NCBI GenBank assembly: GCA_965202955.1 | Contig: OZ241871.1 | Coordinates: 3,534,001 to 3,598,000, forward strand | From: Bin5 sp034422415 | Lineage (GTDB): Bacteria > Chloroflexota > Anaerolineae > Caldilineales > Caldilineaceae | Direction of reading: 5' to 3' | DNA: 64,000 nucleotides | In this document: piece after piece, positions 16,717 through 25,484 of the stretch | Layout: every line of letters begins with the position of its first letter | Position numbering within the stretch: position 1 is the first letter of the stretch | Program-made: the position numbers and the translations under genes | Notes under the pieces: model-generated | Databases searched by the model: none | The model's input: only the letters and a program-made list of their open reading frames with translations | Told to the model about the DNA's origin: nothing

Positions 16717-18630
16717 TCAAATATAGTACCGCTCCCGCGCTCGCATCTCTTCCCACTCCTCGCGCGCCGCATTGACAGTGTCGATCTCGCTCACCTCCGC
16801 CACCGGCACGTCCCACCAGCTGTAGCCCGGCACACCCAGGTAGCGGTCGTTCAGCACGTAGATCACCGTCGTACTGTCAATCGACTTGGCATCCTGCAGC
16901 GCCTGCACCAGGTCGTCCACACTCTGGCACCGTATCACGTGACAACCGAGGCTCTCGGCGTTTGTCGCCAGGTCAACCGGCAGCACGTCGACATCGTAGC
17001 CGACCTCGTCCGTAGGCAGGCCGTTGAAGGACTGGCCGTTGCGATGGCGCGCTTCGACCTGGTCGGGGTAGATGTAGCGCGTACCGAAACCCTCCTGGCC
17101 CAGCCCGCGGCTGAGCGCGCCAATCGAGCGGAACCCACTATTGTCCATGAGGACGACAGTCAGCTTGTAGCCTTCCTGGATCGAGGTAATCAGGTCGGTG
17201 TTCATCATCAGATAGCTGCCGTCGCCCACCATAACGTAGACCTCGCGCTCGGGCTCCGCCATCTTGATTCCGAGGCCGCCGGCAATCTCGTAGCCCATGC
17301 ACGAGTAGCCGTACTCCAGGTGGTACTGCTTGGCGTGGCGCGCCCGCCACAGCTTGTGCATATCGCCCGGCAGGCTGCCCGCGGCGCAGATCATCACCGC
17401 GTCCGGGTCGCCCTGCTCGTTGACAGCGCCGATCAATGCGCCCTGGTAGGGCAGGCCGCTCTCGGCCGTGTGCGTATCGTAGTTACGCTGGACCTCGGCA
17501 TCCCACTCCTCGTGCAGACGCTGTGCCTGGGCGACGTTCTCGTCGCTGTTGCGGTACCCGGTCAGCAGCTCGGACAGATCCTCCAGCGTGACGCGCGCAT
17601 CGCCGACCAGCGGAATCGCCGCGTGCTTGTAGGCGTCAAACTCGGCCACATTGATGTTCACGAACTTGACGTCAGGGTTCTTGAAGGCGGTCTTGCTGGC
17701 GGTTGTAAAATCGCTGTAGCGCGTGCCGATGCCGATCACAAGGTCGGCCTCGTCCGCCACCTGCTCCGCCGCAAAGGTTCCGGTCGAGCCGGTCGCGCCC
17801 AGGTGCAGGGGATTGTCATAGAGGAGGCTCCCCTTGCCCGCCATCGTCTCGCCCACCGGAATGCCGAAGCGCTCGACGAACGACTTCAACGCATCGGTCG
17901 CCTCGCTGTAGAGGACGCCGCCGCCGGCGATGATCATCGGCTTGCGCGCCGCGCGGATTGCGGCTGCTGCCTGCTGCAACGCCCCGCTGTCGGCGCGGTT
18001 GCGCGGCACCCGCCAGACCCGTTTCTCAAACAGCTCCGTCGGATAGTCATAGGCTTCGGCCTGCACATCCTGGGGAATGCATACTGTCACCGCGCCTGTG
18101 TCAGCCGGGCTGGTGAGCACGCGCATCGACTCGATTAGAGAGGTGATCAGTTGATCGGGCCGGTTGATGCGGTCCCAATAGCGGCTGACCGCCTTGAAAC
18201 AGTCATTGACCGAAATGTCCTGGCTGTGCTCCGACTCCAGCTGCTGCAGGACCGGGGCCACATTGCGGCGGGCAAAAATGTCACCTGGAAGCAGCAGCAC
18301 CGGCAACCTGTTTATCGTCGCTGTCGCCGCGCCCGTAACCATATTGGTCGCGCCGGGGCCGATAGAGGTCGTGCAGACCAGGGTCCGCATCCGGTTGCTG
18401 TGTTTTGCGTAGGCAGCCGCCGTATGCACCATCGCCTGCTCATTCCGCGTCTGGTAATAGCGGAAGTCAGGGTACTGTTGTAGCGCCTGCCCCATCCCCG
18501 CCACATTGCCGTGGCCGAAAATGCCGAAGCAGCCGCCGAAGAATGGCTGCTCTACCCCGTCCCGTTCGCTGTACTGGCTTTTGAGAAAGCGGACAATCGC
18601 TTGCGCCATCGTCAATCGTTCGGTCGTCAT
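16717..18630 (-). CDS. iolD: 3D-(3,5/4)-trihydroxycyclohexane-1,2-dione hydrolase
   Basis: The 637-residue ThDP enzyme opens the cyclohexanedione ring to 5-deoxy-glucuronate in inositol catabolism. It has the three-domain ThDP fold. The N-terminal PYR domain shows VHTAAAYAKHSNRMRTLVCTT. The middle domain contains PMIIAGGGVLYSEA and GETMAGKGSL. The C-terminal PP domain has the cofactor motif MVGDGSYLMMNTDLI running to a downstream Asn (LMDNSGF). GGAGGACGAAA precedes the ATG. The family's extra N-terminal length relative to acetolactate synthase is present. It is followed by the Uma2-type gene and iolA. Confidence 0.95.
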   Translation of the reverse strand: MTTERLTMAQAIVRFLKSQYSERDGVEQPFFGGCFGIFGHGNVAGMGQALQQYPDFRYYQTRNEQAMVHTAAAYAKHSNRMRTLVCTTSIGPGATNMVTGAATATINRLPVLLLPGDIFARRNVAPVLQQLESEHSQDISVNDCFKAVSRYWDRINRPDQLITSLIESMRVLTSPADTGAVTVCIPQDVQAEAYDYPTELFEKRVWRVPRNRADSGALQQAAAAIRAARKPMIIAGGGVLYSEATDALKSFVERFGIPVGETMAGKGSLLYDNPLHLGATGSTGTFAAEQVADEADLVIGIGTRYSDFTTASKTAFKNPDVKFVNINVAEFDAYKHAAIPLVGDARVTLEDLSELLTGYRNSDENVAQAQRLHEEWDAEVQRNYDTHTAESGLPYQGALIGAVNEQGDPDAVMICAAGSLPGDMHKLWRARHAKQYHLEYGYSCMGYEIAGGLGIKMAEPEREVYVMVGDGSYLMMNTDLITSIQEGYKLTVVLMDNSGFRSIGALSRGLGQEGFGTRYIYPDQVEARHRNGQSFNGLPTDEVGYDVDVLPVDLATNAESLGCHVIRCQSVDDLVQALQDAKSIDSTTVIYVLNDRYLGVPGYSWWDVPVAEVSEIDTVNAAREEWEEMRARERYYI

Positions 18631-18688
18631 TTTCGTCCTCCGACTCTCTTACCCTGCCGGCAGCCCACGCGGCCGGCCCGTTCGGCTG

Positions 18689-19699
18689 TCACCCGTAAAG
18701 CGCAGGTTTGTCCAGCACCTCTACGTCGACCGGCACACCGTTCAGTCCCGATTCAATAGTGGCATCGGCGACGAGTATCGAGACGTATCCGTCCCACGCG
18801 CTCGGCCCCGTTGCCTTCCCGTCGACAATCGACTGCACCCACGCCTGCGCCTCGTTGAGATAGGCGGTCTGAAAGCGTTGCAGCCAGTCCTCCTCTACCC
18901 ATTGACGCCGGGCATTGCTGTGTCGCACAACCGGACTCTGCAGCGGACTCGTCTGCGCCACCCCCGTCTCACCTGTGATGCTAACCATGACCTCGTAGCC
19001 GTATCCAGCCTCCGAGTTGCATTCAAGCGCGCCCAGCGCGCCGTTGCGATACCGTAGCTGGACCATGACAAAGCGCGCACTCTCCGGTTGGTCGGAAGAA
19101 GACGGGATATATGCCGTATGCACGCGGTCGATCTCTTCACCCATCATCCAGCGCGCCGAGTGAATATCGTGAATGAGGGAGTTGGTTACGACGTCGGCCA
19201 GGGGCCGGATCGCGGATTTCTCAGGGTTGTTGTGGACGCTGCGGAAGACGAGCGCCTTGCCCTGCGCGCCGCTGTCGCTTACCTCTTTGACGGCGATGTG
19301 CGCCGGGTCATACTGGCGCATGAAGCCGACCTGCACCAGCCTCTTGCCCCCGGCCACCTCGGCGTCGATAACCAGTCTCGCATCCGCGACATTGGTCGCC
19401 AGCGGCTTCTCACACAGCACCGGCTTGCCGGCCGCGACACAGGAACGTGTAATCCCTGCGTGAAAGCGGTCCGGCGCCGCGATCAGAACGGCTTCCACAT
19501 CCGGGGCTGCGATCAACGCCTCTGCGTCCGCGTAGACGGCGGCGCCCCCGCAGCGTGCGGCGATCTCCTCGGCACGCGCTGTGTCCACGTCCATGATCGC
19601 GGCGACATTGGCCGCCGCAACCAGGTCGTTGAGGTTGGCCGCGTGCCGTCCTCCCATTCCTCCCGTGCCGACCAGGCCGACATTGACTGTTCCGCTCAT
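18689..19699 (-). CDS. Inositol 2-dehydrogenase-like Gfo/Idh/MocA protein
   Basis: The protein has 336 residues with the fingerprint VGLVGTGGMGGRHAANL, the PVLCEKPLATNVADA motif and VQVGFMRQYDPAHIAVKEV. The last is typical of actinobacterial-type IolG proteins. The catalytic region reads VVTNSLIHDIHSARWMMGEE. It differs clearly from the classical iolG at 11096-12115, so the cluster carries two divergent inositol dehydrogenase candidates. One might act on scyllo- or chiro-inositol (inference). It sits 58 bases upstream of iolD. Confidence 0.87.
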   Translation of the reverse strand: MSGTVNVGLVGTGGMGGRHAANLNDLVAAANVAAIMDVDTARAEEIAARCGGAAVYADAEALIAAPDVEAVLIAAPDRFHAGITRSCVAAGKPVLCEKPLATNVADARLVIDAEVAGGKRLVQVGFMRQYDPAHIAVKEVSDSGAQGKALVFRSVHNNPEKSAIRPLADVVTNSLIHDIHSARWMMGEEIDRVHTAYIPSSSDQPESARFVMVQLRYRNGALGALECNSEAGYGYEVMVSITGETGVAQTSPLQSPVVRHSNARRQWVEEDWLQRFQTAYLNEAQAWVQSIVDGKATGPSAWDGYVSILVADATIESGLNGVPVDVEVLDKPALYG

Positions 19700-19864
19700 A
19701 CTGTTCCGTTCCTCGCCTCTCCCGTGCCTCTCGTTCCCCTTGCCCTCACCGTCAGTTCGTCCGGGCCTCAGCCGTTTACCGGAGGCTCAAGTCCTCTTAA
19801 TCCCACACGACAAAACTGTTCGGGCCAGGCGTCATATCGGCTCGAAAGATAGTCAAGCACACCG

Positions 19865-20710
19865 TCAATCAAGGATACCGTCGCTCCAGTGGGGATCATC
19901 CAGAGGCGGCGGCTGCGGGACCGGCCCCGCCCCCCACACCGATTGGTCGAAGTCGACAACGCTGCCGGTCATCATCCCCGACTCGTCAGAAGCCAGGAAG
20001 GCAATCGCCCGCGCCACTTCTTCCGTTTGCAGCAGGCGGCCAAACGGCTGCGCGCTCTCCGCCTTCTCAAGCCAGTCGTCCCCGCCGCCGTGAAAGGTGC
20101 GCTGAATGATGTGCTCGCTGGGCGTGTCCATCCAGCCGATTGCGAGAGAATTGACCCGGATCCGGTGGCGCATGACCGTATACGCGATATTCTTGGTCAT
20201 CACGTTCAGGGCGCTTTTTGACGCCGTATACGGCAGCAGCATATGCACGCTCCCATACGCGGCCACGCTGGAGATATTGACAATCGAGCCGGCGTTGCCC
20301 TCGCGCCGCATCAGGTTGCAGGCGTCCTGCATCAGCAGCATCGGCGCACGCGCGTTGACCGCCATCATCTCGTCAAAAAGCGCCGGCGTCGTGTTCCAGA
20401 TGTTGCCGCGCACCGTCAGCGCGCCGCAGTTCACCAGCACGTGCAGGGCGCCAAAATGGTCGTCCGCCGCGGCTACAATTTTGCGGCAGGCATCGGCATC
20501 GGCCAGCTCAGCCTGAATAAAATGCGCCTCGCAGCCGCCGGCCCGCAGGTCCGCCGCCACGGCGTTGCCGCGCTCCGCGTTACGCCCGGTAACGATGATC
20601 CCGGCCGCGCCGCGCTCGGCCAAGAGCCTGACTGTCGCCTCACCAAGTCCTTGCGTGCTTCCCGTCACAACAGCGTATTGGCCTTCAAGAGAACTGGGAT
20701 CCGCAGACAC
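19865..20710 (-). CDS. SDR family oxidoreductase
   Basis: A 281-residue classical short-chain dehydrogenase. The preferred start is GTG at 20710, because TGGAGGGCGAACC lies immediately upstream; a TTG six codons earlier would contain that RBS. The NAD(P) motif is TGSTQGLGEATVRLL, the NAG-equivalent is VNCGALTVRGN, and the Ser-Tyr-Lys catalytic set is visible in ISSVAAYGSVHMLLPYTASKS. A cofactor loop follows at NSLAIGWMDTP. It lies inside the inositol cluster between iolE and an iolG-like gene. It may act on an inosose or a related keto sugar, but that is inferred from position only. Confidence 0.85.
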   Translation of the reverse strand: MSADPSSLEGQYAVVTGSTQGLGEATVRLLAERGAAGIIVTGRNAERGNAVAADLRAGGCEAHFIQAELADADACRKIVAAADDHFGALHVLVNCGALTVRGNIWNTTPALFDEMMAVNARAPMLLMQDACNLMRREGNAGSIVNISSVAAYGSVHMLLPYTASKSALNVMTKNIAYTVMRHRIRVNSLAIGWMDTPSEHIIQRTFHGGGDDWLEKAESAQPFGRLLQTEEVARAIAFLASDESGMMTGSVVDFDQSVWGAGPVPQPPPLDDPHWSDGILD

Positions 20711-20792
20711 GGTTCGCCCTCCAGTCAAATTGAACGGCCGGTCACCTTCCCGGCCTGTTGTAAGAATATCGGTGTTGCCTCAAAGGCGTCTG

Positions 20793-21692
20793 CTACCAGT
20801 TCAACTCATTGCGCAGAAACGCCCGGTTGCTCTTTGCGCTCCCCAGGGCATCGATACCCATCGCCGGCAGGATATCCTGTTCGACCGTGCCCCAACCGTC
20901 AAAGTCGATCTCATGCAGAATGCGGTTGATCCCCTGCCAGTCGATCGTGCCCTTGCCCAGCTCTGGGAACACACCGGACTCGACGCCGTCATAGTAGTCG
21001 CCGCCCCGCCCGATCACCTCCTGCCGAACGTGCGTATTGCACTCCTTGATGTGCAGGTACCAGGTGCGGTCGCGCCACTTGTCGAGCACGGCAACGGGGT
21101 CGCCGCCGCCATAGGCAATATGCGCCATATCGAAGCAGAGCCCGATCAGCTCCGGGTCCGTGCGCTCCATCAGGGCGTCGACCTCGAAGTCGGTCTCCAG
21201 GTAGCCGCCCACGTGGGGATGGGCCACGCACTTCATCCCGTGCTCCTCGTGGACCATCTTTGCAAAGGCGTTTACATTGCGCGCCGCCGCGTCCCACTGC
21301 GTCCCGCTGAGCGAGTCCTCCTCGCGGATTCGACCGGCGCGCTGGGCGCGATTTTCCACCTCGAACAGCACATCCGACAGAACAAGGTGCTTGCAGCCCA
21401 TCGCAGAGAGCACGTGGACCGTCTCCATTGCCTCCCGATAGGTCCCCTCGTCCTCTTCTGCTTCCAGGAAGTTGAAGATCGTGAAGGCTGATGTCAGCGT
21501 GAGCCCTCGTCGCTCCAGGTCGTCGCGCAGCTTGGAGACTTCGAACGGGAGATAGCCGTAGGGCCCGAGTTCAGTGCCCTTGTAGCCGGCCTCCTCAATC
21601 TCATCCAGCACCTGGCTGTAAGGCGGCACGTTGGGCGTATCCTTCATGAGCACGCCCCAGGAGCAGGGGGCCGACGCGATTCGTACTTGCAT
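20793..21692 (-). CDS. iolE: Inosose dehydratase / sugar phosphate isomerase-epimerase family
   Basis: A 299-residue xylose-isomerase-like TIM barrel. The N-terminus IASAPCSWGVLMKDT and GYKGTELGPYGYLP are characteristic of 2-keto-myo-inositol dehydratase, which produces the cyclohexane-trione hydrate used by IolD. Metal-ligand regions appear at KCVAHPHVGGYLET, GLCFDMAHIAYGGGD and YLHIKECN. AGGTGA precedes the ATG. Position between iolC and the SDR gene supports the assignment. A close isomerase (IolI-like) role is a less likely alternative, because the APCSWG start is an IolE hallmark. Confidence 0.9.
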   Translation of the reverse strand: MQVRIASAPCSWGVLMKDTPNVPPYSQVLDEIEEAGYKGTELGPYGYLPFEVSKLRDDLERRGLTLTSAFTIFNFLEAEEDEGTYREAMETVHVLSAMGCKHLVLSDVLFEVENRAQRAGRIREEDSLSGTQWDAAARNVNAFAKMVHEEHGMKCVAHPHVGGYLETDFEVDALMERTDPELIGLCFDMAHIAYGGGDPVAVLDKWRDRTWYLHIKECNTHVRQEVIGRGGDYYDGVESGVFPELGKGTIDWQGINRILHEIDFDGWGTVEQDILPAMGIDALGSAKSNRAFLRNELNW

Positions 21693-21870
21693 GATTCACC
21701 TGCCTGATTTGTTGGATCTCATCCAATGTTTATTCTGTGCTTCTCTCGTGTCTCGCAAACAAGAACGTCTCCACGACGACACGCAAATCTACCGGCTTGC
21801 ACCATTCATGAGCGAAAACTTAGCCCCTTTGTCTGCGCAACCCGCGACTGCACCGGCTCGTCGCACGGTT

Positions 21871-22896
21871 CTAGAACCCTCCCCTCTCCTCCACAAAAGC
21901 CATCACCTCGTCGTAGGTGGGCATGAAATTGGCGCAGCCGTGCGCCAGCACGACGATCGCGCCGCACGCGTTGCCCAGCCGCGCCGACCGCTGCCAGCCC
22001 CAGTCGTTGACGAATCCGTAGATGAATCCGGCGCCGAACGCATCGCCCGCCCCAAGGATATTGTAGATCTCGACCGGAAAGCCGGGCGCCTCCAGCACCT
22101 CGCCGCTGGCCAGATGCACGCGCGAGCCGAGCGCGCCCACCTTCTCGACTACCGCCTGCGGCCCAAGCTGCAGCAGCCAGTCAATGGCAGACTTGACGTC
22201 GCCCTCCACCTTCGCGTCCGATACCTGTGAGTGTGTCAGTGACATCTGGCTGGCATCGCTCAGCACCGCGGCATTGATCTCGTCCTCCGTTCCGATCACA
22301 ACGTCCACATTCGGCAGCACCGAGCGCGCCACGACGCCGAACGCCCTGGGATCGTGCCACTGGTCCGGGCGAAAGTCGAGGTCGAATACGACCGCCGTAT
22401 CCACCTGCTGGGCGAACTCGGCGCCGAACATGGTCGCGCTGCGGCTCGGCTCCTTGCTCAGATTGGTCCCGGCAAACTGAAACACCTTGGCGTCGGTCAC
22501 CGGCGCCGCCAGTACATCATTGATCGTAAGTTCGATGTCGGCGCAGTTCTCCCGGTAGTAGACCAAGGGAAAGCGGTCCGGCGGTTCGATGCCGAGGACG
22601 ACCGCGCTGGTGCGGTGACCCGGCTTGCGCGGGCTGAAACTGAAATCGACACCCTCCTTTGTCAAAAAATCGGCGATGAAATCACCAACCGGGTCCTCGC
22701 CCAGGCCTGTAACGAGAGCGGTCTTCAATCCCAGCCGCGCCCCGCCCACGCTGATGTTGGTCGGCGAGCCGCCCACATAGGCCGCAAAGCTGCCAATCTC
22801 CGAAAACGGCGCGCCGACATCGTTGCTGTAAAGGTCGATCGACGACCTTCCCATGTGAAGAGAGTCGTAGGTCCTCGTTCGGTCATCAGTCGCCAT
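21871..22896 (-). CDS. iolC: 5-dehydro-2-deoxygluconokinase (PfkB family)
   Basis: A 341-residue ribokinase-type sugar kinase that phosphorylates 2-deoxy-5-keto-gluconate. The start region HMGRSSIDLYSNDVGAPFSE and YVGGSPTNISVGGARLGLK are diagnostic of IolC. The PfkB C-terminal signature with its anion hole and catalytic Asp is seen in NILGAGDAFGAGFIYGFV. AGGACA lies 11 nt before the ATG. It is followed by iolE after a 178-base gap that I cannot assign, the largest gap inside the cluster. It comes 21 bases after iolB. Confidence 0.94.
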   Translation of the reverse strand: MATDDRTRTYDSLHMGRSSIDLYSNDVGAPFSEIGSFAAYVGGSPTNISVGGARLGLKTALVTGLGEDPVGDFIADFLTKEGVDFSFSPRKPGHRTSAVVLGIEPPDRFPLVYYRENCADIELTINDVLAAPVTDAKVFQFAGTNLSKEPSRSATMFGAEFAQQVDTAVVFDLDFRPDQWHDPRAFGVVARSVLPNVDVVIGTEDEINAAVLSDASQMSLTHSQVSDAKVEGDVKSAIDWLLQLGPQAVVEKVGALGSRVHLASGEVLEAPGFPVEIYNILGAGDAFGAGFIYGFVNDWGWQRSARLGNACGAIVVLAHGCANFMPTYDEVMAFVEERGGF

Positions 22897-22917
22897 GATC
22901 GGATTGTCCTGTCCTGT

Positions 22918-23805
22918 TCAGTAGAGCGGCAGCCGTTCATCCACGCCGGCGTAGTTGTCCTTTACCCAGGCGAAGTTCGGGTCCTCCTGGTTGGCCAGGC
23001 TCTGCGCGCTTCCGGCCAAGACGTTCAGATAATAGGTCGTGTAGCCCGGCATGCTCACCACCGGATGGTAGCCCTCCGGCACCAGCACCGCTTCGTTGTG
23101 GCCGACCCGCACCAGGGCGTCGATAGGATTGCCTTCAGCGTGCATCGGGGAATTTTCGTCGGTGTAAACGCGCTGGTAGGCGAACCCCTCGGGCCGGTCA
23201 ATATGGTAGAAGTAGACCTCCTCCAGGTCGGCCTCGATGAGAGCGCCCGACTCGTCCTCGATGTGGACGTCGTGTTTGTGCGGAGGATAGCTGCTCCAGT
23301 TGCCGCTGGGCGTGTATACCTCGACCAGCACAATTCGATGCACCGGCGAACCGGGCGGCAGAAGGTCATTGATCTGGCGGCTTACGTTGTCGCCCCCGCG
23401 GATGCTGACCGCCACATCCTCCGGCCTGATCAGCCACGGTTTGTAATCTTTGTCAGTGGGCACCCACGTAGCCGCGAACTCGCCCCCCTCCTCTGCAGTG
23501 ACCGTCAGCTGGGTGCGTCGCGGCAGATAGAGCGCGTGTGCGCCGCCGCTGAACACATCCGCCCGCCCGCCAATCCCTTCCCAATTTCCTCGGTTGCTTT
23601 CTACCCGGTAGCGCCCGCTCATGTTGACGAACGCAAACTCGTTCTCGCCGGTGTCAAACGACCAACTCGCGCCCGCTTCCAGCCGCCGTGTCTGAAATGA
23701 GATGAACTCCCACCCGGCGCTCTGCGGCGTAACCTCCAGAATCAGCCCCGGATCATCTGCATTGTCCTGCGGGCCGACCAAAATGCTCTCAGCCGTATAT
23801 CGCAT
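22918..23805 (-). CDS. iolB: 5-deoxy-glucuronate isomerase
   Basis: A 295-residue cupin-type enzyme that isomerises 5-deoxy-glucuronate to 2-deoxy-5-keto-gluconate, between IolD and IolC. Visible are the metal-ligand block SSYPPHKHDVHIEDES, VYFYHIDRPEGFAYQRVY, and the late VLVPEGYHPVVSMPGYTTYYLN. The ATG at 23805 has AAGGTGAGA directly before it, preferred to the GTG two codons earlier. It is the first recognised iol gene of the transcript, 55 bases behind the DinB-like gene. Confidence 0.94.
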   Translation of the reverse strand: MRYTAESILVGPQDNADDPGLILEVTPQSAGWEFISFQTRRLEAGASWSFDTGENEFAFVNMSGRYRVESNRGNWEGIGGRADVFSGGAHALYLPRRTQLTVTAEEGGEFAATWVPTDKDYKPWLIRPEDVAVSIRGGDNVSRQINDLLPPGSPVHRIVLVEVYTPSGNWSSYPPHKHDVHIEDESGALIEADLEEVYFYHIDRPEGFAYQRVYTDENSPMHAEGNPIDALVRVGHNEAVLVPEGYHPVVSMPGYTTYYLNVLAGSAQSLANQEDPNFAWVKDNYAGVDERLPLY

Positions 23806-23860
23806 TCTCACCTTCTTTCACGTGGGACGCATTCGACTTTCCAGCCACTGCTGGAACCCT

Positions 23861-24355
23861 TTAAGCCATCGAATTCGCAAATCGGGCGTAGTCGAGCGGC
23901 TCCGTCGGATAGCCCAGCTGCGCCAGCGTAGGTGTAATCTGGCTCCGATGTTCTGTCGCGTGATTGAAGACATGGCGCAGCACGTCATCCATCCACAGAT
24001 TCATCTCGATTCCCTCCGTATTGCGGAACTGAAGCCTTCGGTCCAGCTCGCTCGCGGTAAGCGCGTCAACGTACGCTTGCCACTCGTCCCAAAGCGTTTC
24101 CCATGCGGCCTTCAAGTCGGCAAAAGTATCGAATTCAGCCGGCTGAACAAGACTGGAAGGATTGGTGCCTCCGATTCTTTGCAGCCAGGCCCGCTCGGCG
24201 CCGTAGCCGTGGACAGCCAGTCCGTGCAGCGAGTCCCAGAAAAATGGGCGCTGAGCAGAGTATTCCTCCGCCGGGAGCGCCTCCAGGCTGGGAAAGACCC
24301 GCTTCCAGGCCCACTGGTTGTAGGCGAATAGCCTCTTTACGGCTTCCACTGACAT
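23861..24355 (-). CDS. DinB-family protein (copy 1)
   Basis: A 164-residue four-helix-bundle protein of the DinB/YfiT type, whose members are metal-binding, often thiol-dependent transferases or uncharacterised. The candidate metal histidines are in SLHGLAVHGYGAERAW and in HVFNHATEHRSQITPTLAQLG. AAAGGACAATAAA precedes the ATG; the frame upstream is open but not conserved. It is paralogous to the protein at 24888-25376 (shared KRVFPSL, PFFWDSLHGLAVH, EPLDYA). It lies between the promoter at 24.5 kb and iolB, so it should be co-transcribed with the inositol genes. A role there is not established. Confidence 0.85.
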   Translation of the reverse strand: MSVEAVKRLFAYNQWAWKRVFPSLEALPAEEYSAQRPFFWDSLHGLAVHGYGAERAWLQRIGGTNPSSLVQPAEFDTFADLKAAWETLWDEWQAYVDALTASELDRRLQFRNTEGIEMNLWMDDVLRHVFNHATEHRSQITPTLAQLGYPTEPLDYARFANSMA

Positions 24356-24506
24356 TTTATTGTCCTTTCCAAGTAACTGTCTGCAACTGGACTCGGTTCC
24401 GTCCCCTTTTGGCGTACGGCAGTGCAGATCGTGGGACGTGGGCGGGGTCGGCGCATACCCTCGGCGCCCCGCTCCTGCGGCCGGCGCCTTTGGCACCCGC
24501 AGCCAT

Positions 24507-24535
24507 CTTGTAGCACGGCGTCGCGCAACTGTCAA
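24507..24535 (-). promoter_or_regulatory. Sigma-A-like promoter of the DinB-iol cluster
   Basis: On the reverse strand a perfect TTGACA (24530-24535), a 17-bp spacer and TACAAG (24507-24512, four of six) form a good housekeeping promoter. Transcription would begin near 24500, giving a leader of about 145 bases before the first DinB gene. This is the best candidate for driving the inositol cluster. I did not recognise an operator next to it. Confidence 0.6.
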
Positions 24536-24803
24536 CCCGTGTAGTCCGGCCCGTTCGAGGACCGGTCACATACGGGTCCTGATCTTGGCAGGCAATCCAG
24601 TGGACCGTCCCCCCAAAGGCACCGTTCAGGTGCAGAAACCTGACCTTTGTCTGTAGCACTTACCTCGCTGCCAGTGAACCGGTGCCGATGAGCAGCTTTA
24701 CCTGGCGACCCGCTAGCGCCACCCGCTCGATTCCGGTGCTGCGCCTAGTCTCGCATCGACTGATGTCACCTCTCCGTTCCTCCTGGGCCTCCAGGTTACC
24801 GCC

Positions 24804-24831
24804 AAAAACTATGGAGCAACCTGATCGCTCC
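24804..24831 (-). terminator. Terminator-like hairpin after the second DinB gene
   Basis: Reverse-strand GGAGC / GCTCC, a 5-bp stem with a 9-nt loop, is followed by ATAGTTTTT. Closer to the gene, an 8-bp inverted repeat (GATAGGCT / AGCCTATC, 24854-24886) starts just past the stop codon. Together they separate the DinB copy 2 transcript from the iol promoter. The remaining part of the 24356-24887 gap contains no gene that I can support. Confidence 0.4.
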
Positions 24832-24887
24832 GAGAAGCTGCCAGATGCCAGGCGATAGGCTGTCGGCACAAGAGGGGAAGCCTATCC

Positions 24888-25376
24888 TCATTGTAACGAA
24901 AAATAGGCGTAATCGAGAGGTTCCGTCGGTTGTCCCAATTGGGTCAGCAGCGGAGTCATCTGGCTTCGGTGCTCGGTGGCGTGAAAGACTACATGACGCA
25001 ATACGTCTTCCAACAATATACTGAAGCCCCCGCCCTCGGTGTCGCGAAAATGGACTGACTTGGCCAGCTCGCCCGGTGTCAACGAGTCAAGAAACTCCTG
25101 CCACGCATTCCATAGGGGTTCCCACGAATCCTGTAAGCTCGCAAACGTTGGAAACTCGTCCACTGTCGCCGGCTGCGGCGAGGTTGCATCCCGCGAACGG
25201 ATCAGCCAGTTCCTCTCGGCGCTGAAGCTATGGACGGCCAAGCCATGTAGAGAGTGCCAGAAGAAGGGGCGCTCAGCGACATACTCCTCCATCGGGAGAG
25301 CAGCCAGGCTGGGGAAGACACGCTTCCAGGTCCATTTGTTGTAGCTGTACGTCCTCTTTATCGATAAAATCGGCAT
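24888..25376 (-). CDS. DinB-family protein (copy 2)
   Basis: A 162-residue paralogue of the protein at 23861-24355 with the same layout: YNKWTWKRVFPSLAALP, PFFWHSLHGLAVHSFSAERNW, and the histidine cluster DVLRHVVFHATEHRSQ near the C-terminus. AAGGAAGG lies 6 nt before the ATG. The two genes stand head-to-tail, separated by 532 bases, which indicates a local duplication followed by divergence, since the middle third differs. The function is unknown; the family includes bacillithiol- or mycothiol-dependent enzymes. Confidence 0.85.
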   Translation of the reverse strand: MPILSIKRTYSYNKWTWKRVFPSLAALPMEEYVAERPFFWHSLHGLAVHSFSAERNWLIRSRDATSPQPATVDEFPTFASLQDSWEPLWNAWQEFLDSLTPGELAKSVHFRDTEGGGFSILLEDVLRHVVFHATEHRSQMTPLLTQLGQPTEPLDYAYFSLQ

Positions 25377-25484
25377 CGTTGCCTTCCTTTCTATGGCGGC
25401 GCAGCGCGACTGTCAATCAACGCCGTCCCTGGCTTTCCCTTGGCATCTCGCAGGTTGGCGGTCAAAATGCTGCTTTTATCCCAT

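Noticed and set aside
24357..24506. Upstream ORF of 49 codons ending within the DinB copy 1 start region
   Set aside because: Its ATG falls at the -10/transcription start of the iol promoter, so it would lack a ribosome-binding site; the sequence is low-complexity Arg/Ala/Gly.
24536..24887. Possible second T-box on the reverse strand (GGGTGGCGCTAGCGGG)
   Set aside because: It resembles the T-box core only loosely (lacks GGTACCGCG) and no stem I or synthetase gene is present.
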